64,000 nucleotides of DNA from Chlorocebus sabaeus (lineage: Eukaryota; Chordata; Mammalia; Primates; Cercopithecidae), in assembly GCF_047675955.1 (NCBI RefSeq), contig NW_027328092.1:620001-684000 (forward strand), written 5' to 3'. The position numbers and the translations under genes were made by a program. Below the pieces are notes generated by a model. It was given only the letters and a program-made list of their open reading frames with translations. It was not told where the DNA came from and did not search any database. Positions 57,443-64,000 of the stretch are shown piece after piece; the stretch's first letter is position 1; each line of letters opens with the position of its first letter.

Positions 57443-60186
57443 GGTGAAAAAGGAAATATCTTCCTTTAAAAACTGGAAAGAAGCTTTCTGAGAAACTGCT
57501 TTGTGTTCTGTTAATTCATCTCACAGAGTCACTGCTTTCACCTCAAGAATCGTTTTGCTGAGACTCTTCATGTGGAAATTTCATAGTGATATTTTCAAGC
57601 CCATAGAGGGCTAAGGTGAAAAAGGAAATATCCTAAGATAAAAACTGAAAAGAAGCATTCTGAGAAACTACTTTGTGTTCTGTTAATTCATCTCACAGTG
57701 TTACAGCTTTGCCCTCAAGAAGCCTTTCGCGAAGACACTTCTTGTGGAATTTGCAAAGTGATATTTGGAAGCCCATAGAGGGCTATGGTGAAAAAGGAAA
57801 TATCTTTTGTTAAAAACTGAAAGAGGCTTTCTGAGAAACTGCTCTGTGTTCTATTAATTCATCTCACAGAGTTACTGCTTTCCCAGAAAGAAGCCATTCT
57901 CTAAGATTCTTCTTGTGGATTTTTCAAAGTGATATTGGAAGCCCATAGAGGGCTATGGTGAAAAAGGGAATATCTTCCGTTAAAAACTGGAAAGAATCTT
58001 TCTGAGAAACTACTACGTGTTCTGTTAATTCATCTCACAGAGTTACAGCTTTCCCCTCAAGAAGCCTTTCGCTAAGACTGTTCTTCTGGAATTTTGAAAG
58101 TGATATTTGGAATCCCATAGAGGGCTATGGTGAAAAAGGAAAGATCTTCCGTTAAAAACTGGAAAGAACCTTTCTGAGAAATTGCTTTGTGTTCTTTTAA
58201 TTCATCTCACAGAGTTACTGCGTTCCTCTCAAGAAGCCTTTCGCTAAGACTGTTCTTGTGGAATTTGCAAAGTGATATTTGGAAGCCCATATAGGGTTAT
58301 GGTGAAAAAGGAAATATCTTCCGTTAAAAACTGGAAAGAAGCATTCTGAGAAACTGCTTTGTGTTCTCTTAGTTCATCTCACAGAGTTACAGCTTGCCCC
58401 TCTAGAAGCCTTTCGCTAAGACTGTTCTTGTGGAATTTGCAAAGTGACATTTGGAAGCCCATAGTGGGCTATGGTGAAAAAGGAAATATCCTAAGATAAA
58501 AACTGAAAAGAAGCTTTCTGAGAAACTGCCTTGTGTTCTGTTAATTCATCTCACAGGGTTACAGCTTTCTCCACAAGAAGCCTTTCGCTAAGACTGTTCT
58601 TGTGGAATTTCAAAGTGATATTTGTAAAGCCATAGAAGGATATGATGAAAACGGAAATATCTTCTGTTAAAAACTGGAAAGAAGCTTTCTGAGAAACTGC
58701 TTTGTGTTCTGTTAATTCATCTCACAGAGATACAGCTTTCTCCTCAAGAAGTTTTCGCTAAGACTGTGCTTCTGGAATTTGGAAAGTGATATTTGGAAGC
58801 CCATAGAGGGCTACGGTGAAAAAGGAAATAACTTCCGTTAAAAAACAGGAAAGAAGCTTTCTGAGAAACTGCTTTGTGTTCTGCTAATTCATCTCAAGAG
58901 TTACAGCTTTCCCCTCAAGCAGTCTTTCGCTAAGACTGTTCTTGGGGAATTTGCAAAGTGATATTTGGAAGCCCATAGAGGGCTATGGTGAAAAAAGAAG
59001 TATCTTCCGTTAAAAAGTGGAAAGAATCTTTCTGAGAATCTGCTTTGTGTTCTGTTAATTCATCTCACAGTGTTACAAATCTCTCCTCAAGTAACCTTTA
59101 GCTAAGGCTGATCTTGTGGAATTTGGAAAGTGATATTTGGAAGCCCATAGGGGGCTATGGTGAAAAAGGAAGTATCTTCCGTTAAAATCTGGAAGAAGAT
59201 TTCTGAGAAACTACTTTGTGTTCTGTTAATTCATCTCAGAGACTTACATCTTTCCCCTCATGAAGCCTTTCCCTAAGACTCTTCTTGTGGAATTTGCAAA
59301 GTGATATTTCGAAGCCCACAGAGGGCTATGGTGAAAAAGGAGATATCCTAAGATAAAAACTGAAGAGAAACTTTCTGAGAAACTGCTCTGTATTCTCTTA
59401 ATTCATCTCACAGAGTTACTGCGTTCCCCTCAAGAAGCCTTTCGCTAAGACTGTTCTTGTGGAATTTGAAAAGTGATATTTGGAAGCCCATAGAGGGTTA
59501 TGGTGAAAAAGGAAAATCTTCCCTTAAAAACTGGAAAGAAGCTTCCTGAGAAACTGCTTTGTGTTCGGTTAATTCAACTCACAGTTACTGCTTTCTCCTC
59601 AAAAAGCCTTTCGCTAACACTGTTCTTATGCAATTTGCAAAGTGATATTTGGAAGCCCTTAGAGGGTTAAGGTGAAAAAGGAAATATCTACCGTTAAAAA
59701 CTGTAAAGAAGCTTTCTGAGAAACTGCTCTGTGTTCTGTTAATTCATCTCACAGTGTTACAGCATTCCCTTCAGGAAGCCTTTCGCTAAGTCTGTTCTTG
59801 TGGAATATTCAAGGTGATATCTGGAAGCCCATAGAGTGCTATGGTGAAAAAGGAAATATCTTCCGTTAAAAACTGGAAAGAAGCTTTCTGAGAAACTGCT
59901 CTGTGTTCTGTTAATTCATGTCACAGAGTTACAGCTTTCCCCTCAAGAAGACTTTCGCTAAGACTGTTCTTGTGAAATTTGCACATTGATATCTGGAAGT
60001 CCATACAGGGCTACGGTGTAAAAGGAAATATCTTCCGATAAAAACTGGAAGGAAGCTTTATGAGAAACTGCTTTGTGTCCTGTTAGTTCATCTCACAGAG
60101 TTACAGCCTTCCCTTCAAGATGCCTTTCGCTAAGACTCTTCTTGTGGAATTGGCAAAGTGTTATTTGGAAGCCCGTAGAGGTCTAC
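57443..60186 (+). repeat. HOR copy C23, 16-mer (2,744 bp)
   Basis: Full M1-M16 order. M1 has AATCGTTTTGC, sharing the G of C21. M4 has ACTACTACGTG. M8 has the private GAAAACGG. M14 is GGAAATATC, M15 has the GAC form and a private TTCATGTCAC, and M16 has TTAGTTCATC. Confidence 0.94.
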
Positions 60187-62930
60187 GGTGAAAAAGGAAA
60201 TATCTTCCTTTAAAAACTGGAAAGAAGCTTTCTGAGAAACTGCTTTGTGTTCTGTTAATTCATCTCACAGAGTCACTGCTTTCACCTCAAGAATCCTTTC
60301 GCTGAGACTCTTCATGTGGAAATTTCATAGTGATATTTTCAAGCCCATAGAGGGCTAAGGTGAAAAAGGAAATATCCTAAGATAAAAACTGAAAAGAAGC
60401 ATTCTGAGAAACTACTTTGTGTTCTGTTAATTCATCTCACAGTGTTACAGCTTTGCCCTCAAGAAGCCTTTCGCGAAGACACTTCTTGTGGAATTTGCAA
60501 AGTGATATTTGGAAGCCCATAGAGGGCTATGGTGAAAAAGGAAATATCTTTTGTTAAAAACTGAAAGAGGCTTTCTGAGAAACTGCTCTGTGTTCTATTA
60601 ATTCATCTCACAGAGTTACTGCTTTCCCAGAAAGAAGCCATTCTCTAAGATTCTTCTTGTGGATTTTTCAAAGTGATATTGGAAGCCCATAGAGGGCTAT
60701 GGTGAAAAAGGGAATATCTTCCGTTAAAAACTGGAAAGAATCTTTCTGAGAAACTACTTCGTGTTCTGTTAATTCATCTCACAGAGTTACAGCTTTCCCC
60801 TCAAGAAGCCTTTCGCTAAGACTGTTCTTCTGGAATTTTGAAAGTGATATTTGGAATCCCATAGAGGGCTATGGTGAAAAAGGAAAGATCTTCCGTTAAA
60901 AACTGGAAAGAACCTTTCTGAGAAATTGCTTTGTGTTCTTTTAATTCATCTCACAGAGTTACTGCGTTCCTCTCAAGAAGCCTTTCGCTAAGACTGTTCT
61001 TGTGGAATTTGCAAAGTGATATTTGGAAGCCCATATAGGGTTATGGTGAAAAAGGAAATATCTTCCGTTAAAAACTGGAAAGAAGCATTCTGAGAAACTG
61101 CTTTGTGTTCTCTTAGTTCATCTCACAGAGTTACAGCTTGCCCCTCTAGAAGCCTTTCGCTAAGACTGTTCTTGTGGAATTTGCAAAGTGACATTTGGAA
61201 GCCCATAGTGGGCTATGGTGAAAAAGGAAATATCCTAAGATAAAAACTGAAAAGAAGCTTTCTGAGAAACTGCCTTGTGTTCTGTTAATTCATCTCACAG
61301 GGTTACAGCTTTCTCCACAAGAAGCCTTTCGCTAAGACTGTTCTTGTGGAATTTCAAAGTGATATTTGTAAAGCCATAGAAGGATATGATGAAAAAGGAA
61401 ATATCTTCTGTTAAAAACTGGAAAGAAGCTTTCTGAGAAACTGCTTTGTGTTCTGTTAATTCATCTCACAGAGATACAGCTTTCTCCTCAAGAAGTTTTC
61501 GCTAAGACTGTGCTTCTGGAATTTGGAAAGTGATATTTGGAAGCCCATAGAGGGCTACGGTGAAAAAGGAAATAACTTCCGTTAAAAAACAGGAAAGAAG
61601 CTTTCTGAGAAACTGCTTTGTGTTCTGCTAATTCATCTCAAGAGTTACAGCTTTCCCCTCAAGCAGTCTTTCGCTAAGACTGTTCTTGGGGAATTTGCAA
61701 AGTGATATTTGGAAGCCCATAGAGGGCTATGGTGAAAAAAGAAGTATCTTCCGTTAAAAAGTGGAAAGAATCTTTCTGAGAATCTGCTTTGTGTTCTGTT
61801 AATTCATCTCACAGTGTTACAAATCTCTCCTCAAGTAACCTTTAGCTAAGGCTGATCTTGTGGAATTTGGAAAGTGATATTTGGAAGCCCATAGGGGGCT
61901 ATGGTGAAAAAGGAAGTATCTTCCGTTAAAATCTGGAAGAAGATTTCTGAGAAACTACTTTGTGTTCTGTTAATTCATCTCAGAGACTTACATCTTTCCC
62001 CTCATGAAGCCTTTCCCTAAGACTCTTCTTGTGGAATTTGCAAAGTGATATTTCGAAGCCCACAGAGGGCTATGGTGAAAAAGGAGATATCCTAAGATAA
62101 AAACTGAAGAGAAACTTTCTGAGAAACTGCTCTGTATTCTCTTAATTCATCTCACAGAGTTACTGCGTTCCCCTCAAGAAGCCTTTCGCTAAGACTGTTC
62201 TTGTGGAATTTGAAAAGTGATATTTGGAAGCCCATAGAGGGTTATGGTGAAAAAGGAAAATCTTCCCTTAAAAACTGGAAAGAAGCTTCCTGAGAAACTG
62301 CTTTGTGTTCGGTTAATTCAACTCACAGTTACTGCTTTCTCCTCAAAAAGCCTTTCGCTAACACTGTTCTTATGCAATTTGCAAAGTGATATTTGGAAGC
62401 CCTTAGAGGGTTAAGGTGAAAAAGGACCTATCTACCGTTAAAAACTGTAAAGAAGCTTTCTGAGAAACTGCTCTGTGTTCTGTTAATTCATCTCACAGTG
62501 TTACAGCATTCCCTTCAGGAAGCCTTTCGCTAAGTCTGTTCTTGTGGAATATTCAAGGTGATATCTGGAAGCCCATAGAGTGCTATGGTGAAAAAGGAAA
62601 TATCTTCCGTTAAAAACTGGAAAGAAGCTTTCTGAGAAACTGCTCTGTGTTCTATTAATTCATCTCACAGAGTTACAGCTTTCCCCTCAAGAAGCCTTTC
62701 GCTAAGACTGTTCTTGTGAAATTTGCACATTGATATCTGGAAGTCCATACAGGGCTACGGTGTAAAAGGAAATATCTTCCGATAAAAACTGGAAGGAAGC
62801 TTTATGAGAAACTGCTTTGTGTCCTGTTAGTTCATCTCACAGAGTTACAGCCTTCCCTTCAAGATGCCTTTCGCTAAGACTCTTCTTGTGGAATTGGCAA
62901 AGTGTTATTTGGAAGCCCGTAGAGGTCTAC
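60187..62930 (+). repeat. HOR copy C24, 16-mer (2,744 bp)
   Basis: Full M1-M16 order. M4 has ACTACTTCGTG, M14 GGACCTATC and M16 TTAGTTCATC. M15 has the private TTCTATTAATTC. Confidence 0.94.
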
Positions 62931-64000
62931 GGTGAAAAAGGAAATATCTTCCTTTAAAAACTGGAAAGAAGCTTTCTGAGAAACTGCTTTGTGTTCTGTT
63001 AATTCATCTCACAGAGTCACTGCTTTCACCTCAAGAATCCTTTCGCTGAGACTCTTCATGTGGAAATTTCATAGTGATATTTTCAAGCCCATAGAGGGCT
63101 AAGGTGAAAAAGGAAATATCCTAAGATAAAAACTGAAAAGAAGCATTCTGAGAAACTACTTTGTGTTCTGTTAATTCATCTCACAGTGTTACAGCTTTGC
63201 CCTCAAGAAGCCTTTCGCGAAGACACTTCTTGTGGAATTTGCAAAGTGATATTTGGAAGCCCATAGAGGGCTATGGTGAAAAAGGAAATATCTTTTGTTA
63301 AAAACTGAAAGAGGCTTTCTGAGAAACTGCTCTGTGTTCTATTAATTCATCTCACAGAGTTACTGCTTTCCCAGAAAGAAGCCATTCTCTAAGATTCTTC
63401 TTGTGGATTTTTCAAAGTGATATTGGAAGCCCAGAGAGGGCTATGGTGAAAAAGGGAATATCTTCCGTTAAAAACTGGAAAGAATCTTTCTGAGAAACTA
63501 CTTTGTGTTCTGTTAATTCATCTCACAGAGTTACAGCTTTCCCCTCAAGAAGCCTTTCGCTAAGACTGTTCTTCTGGAATTTTGAAAGTGATATTTGGAA
63601 TCCCATAGAGGGCTATGGTGAAAAAGGAAAGATCTTCCGTTAAAAACTGGAAAGAACCTTTCTGAGAAATTGCTTTGTGTTCTTTTAATTCATCTCACAG
63701 AGTTACTGCGTTCCTCTCAAGAAGCCTTTCGCTAAGACTGTTCTTGTGGAATTTGCAAAGTGATATTTGGAAGCCCATATAGGGTTATGGTGAAAAAGGA
63801 AATATCTTCCGTTAAAAACTGGAAAGAAGCATTCTGAGAAACTGCTTTGTGTTCTCTTAGTTCATCTCACAGAGTTACAGCTTGCCCCTCTAGAAGCCTT
63901 TCGCTAAGACTGTTCTTGTGGAATTTGCAAAGTGACATTTGGAAGCCCATAGTGGGCTATGGTGAAAAAGGAAATATCCTAAGATAAAAACTGAAAAGAA
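62931..64000 (+). repeat. HOR copy C25, partial (M1-M6 and the first 40 bp of M7)
   Basis: M1 to M6 are complete in the usual order, and M7 starts at 63961 and is cut by the window end. M3 has a private CCAGAGAGGG. Nothing suggests that the array ends here. Confidence 0.93.

Larger units (their letters stand above)
1..64000 (+). repeat. Alpha satellite higher-order repeat array, entire window
   Basis: The full window consists of about 373 complete head-to-tail monomers of 169-172 bp (mode 172). Each has the same order of blocks: GGTGAAAAAGG, ATATCTTCCGTT, AAAAACTGG, TTCTGAGAAACTGC, TTAATTCATCTCACAGAG, TTTCGCTAAGAC, AAAGTGATATTTGGAAG and CCCATAGAGGG. These are the conserved blocks of primate alpha satellite, read here in the usual published orientation. 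Alpha satellite is the DNA on which CENP-A chromatin and the kinetochore form in primates. Sixteen monomer types make a 2,744-bp unit repeated nearly identically, so this is an HOR array and not old monomeric satellite. There is no inversion, no inserted transposon and no unique DNA. The modal 172 bp length, the HindIII sites and the overall sequence favour an Old World monkey source (inference). An ape SF4-like array is the alternative. Copy limits below were set at the GGTG (rarely GGCG) that opens M1. Confidence 0.96.

Noticed and set aside
1..64000. CRISPR-like direct repeats
   Set aside because: The repeats are adjoining 169-172-bp monomers without unique spacers, and the hierarchical 2,744-bp period is that of alpha satellite.
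1..64000. Retroelement, viral or transfer RNA gene insertions
   Set aside because: Reading through the whole window, no stretch departs from the monomer pattern, and copy lengths add up exactly to the window length.

Overview
The whole window is a single tandem satellite array. It is primate alpha satellite (alphoid, centromeric) DNA built from head-to-tail monomers of about 172 bp, all in the same orientation. I see no protein-coding gene, RNA gene, transposable element, CRISPR array or unique sequence anywhere in the 64 kb. The organism is therefore a catarrhine primate and the locus is a centromere or its close flank. The commonest monomer length (172 bp), the recurring HindIII site (AAGCTT) and the sequence itself resemble, from memory, the Old World monkey (African green monkey type) alpha satellite more than human SF1-SF3 arrays. 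That taxonomic reading is inference (about 0.6). An all-A-type ape array (SF4-like, for example a Y or gibbon array) is the main alternative.

The monomers are organised into a higher-order repeat (HOR). Sixteen distinguishable monomers (called M1 to M16 here) form a canonical unit of 2,744 bp, which is repeated with very few base differences. Following the diagnostic bases of each monomer gives 24 complete copies (C1-C24) and a partial one (C25, from 62931). Sixteen copies are 16-mers. Five (C6, C7, C11, C14, C21) are 14-mers in which M10-M11-M12 are replaced by one distinct monomer, V. Three are unique rearrangements: a 9-mer (C4, M1/M8 hybrid), a 15-mer (C18, M6/M7 hybrid with an out-of-register 182-bp deletion) and a 17-mer (C19, M12/M9 hybrid followed by V). 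The copy lengths sum exactly to the window.

All monomers are A-type. At the position where human B-type monomers carry the CENP-B box they carry a pJalpha-like box (CTAYGGTGRAAAAGGAA on this strand), intact or nearly so. I found no match to the CENP-B box on either strand.

Shared single-base variants show that blocks of several HOR copies were amplified together. A [14-16-16] triad of exactly 7,889 bp occurs at C7-C9, C11-C13, C14-C16 and C21-C23. Pairs C20-C21 and C22-C23 share flanking markers but differ in the 14-mer/16-mer central block. The left end (C1-C4) is a slightly different haplotype from the rest. Three short open frames of 61 codons arise only where a single T-to-C change removes a stop codon within the satellite, and I do not regard them as genes.
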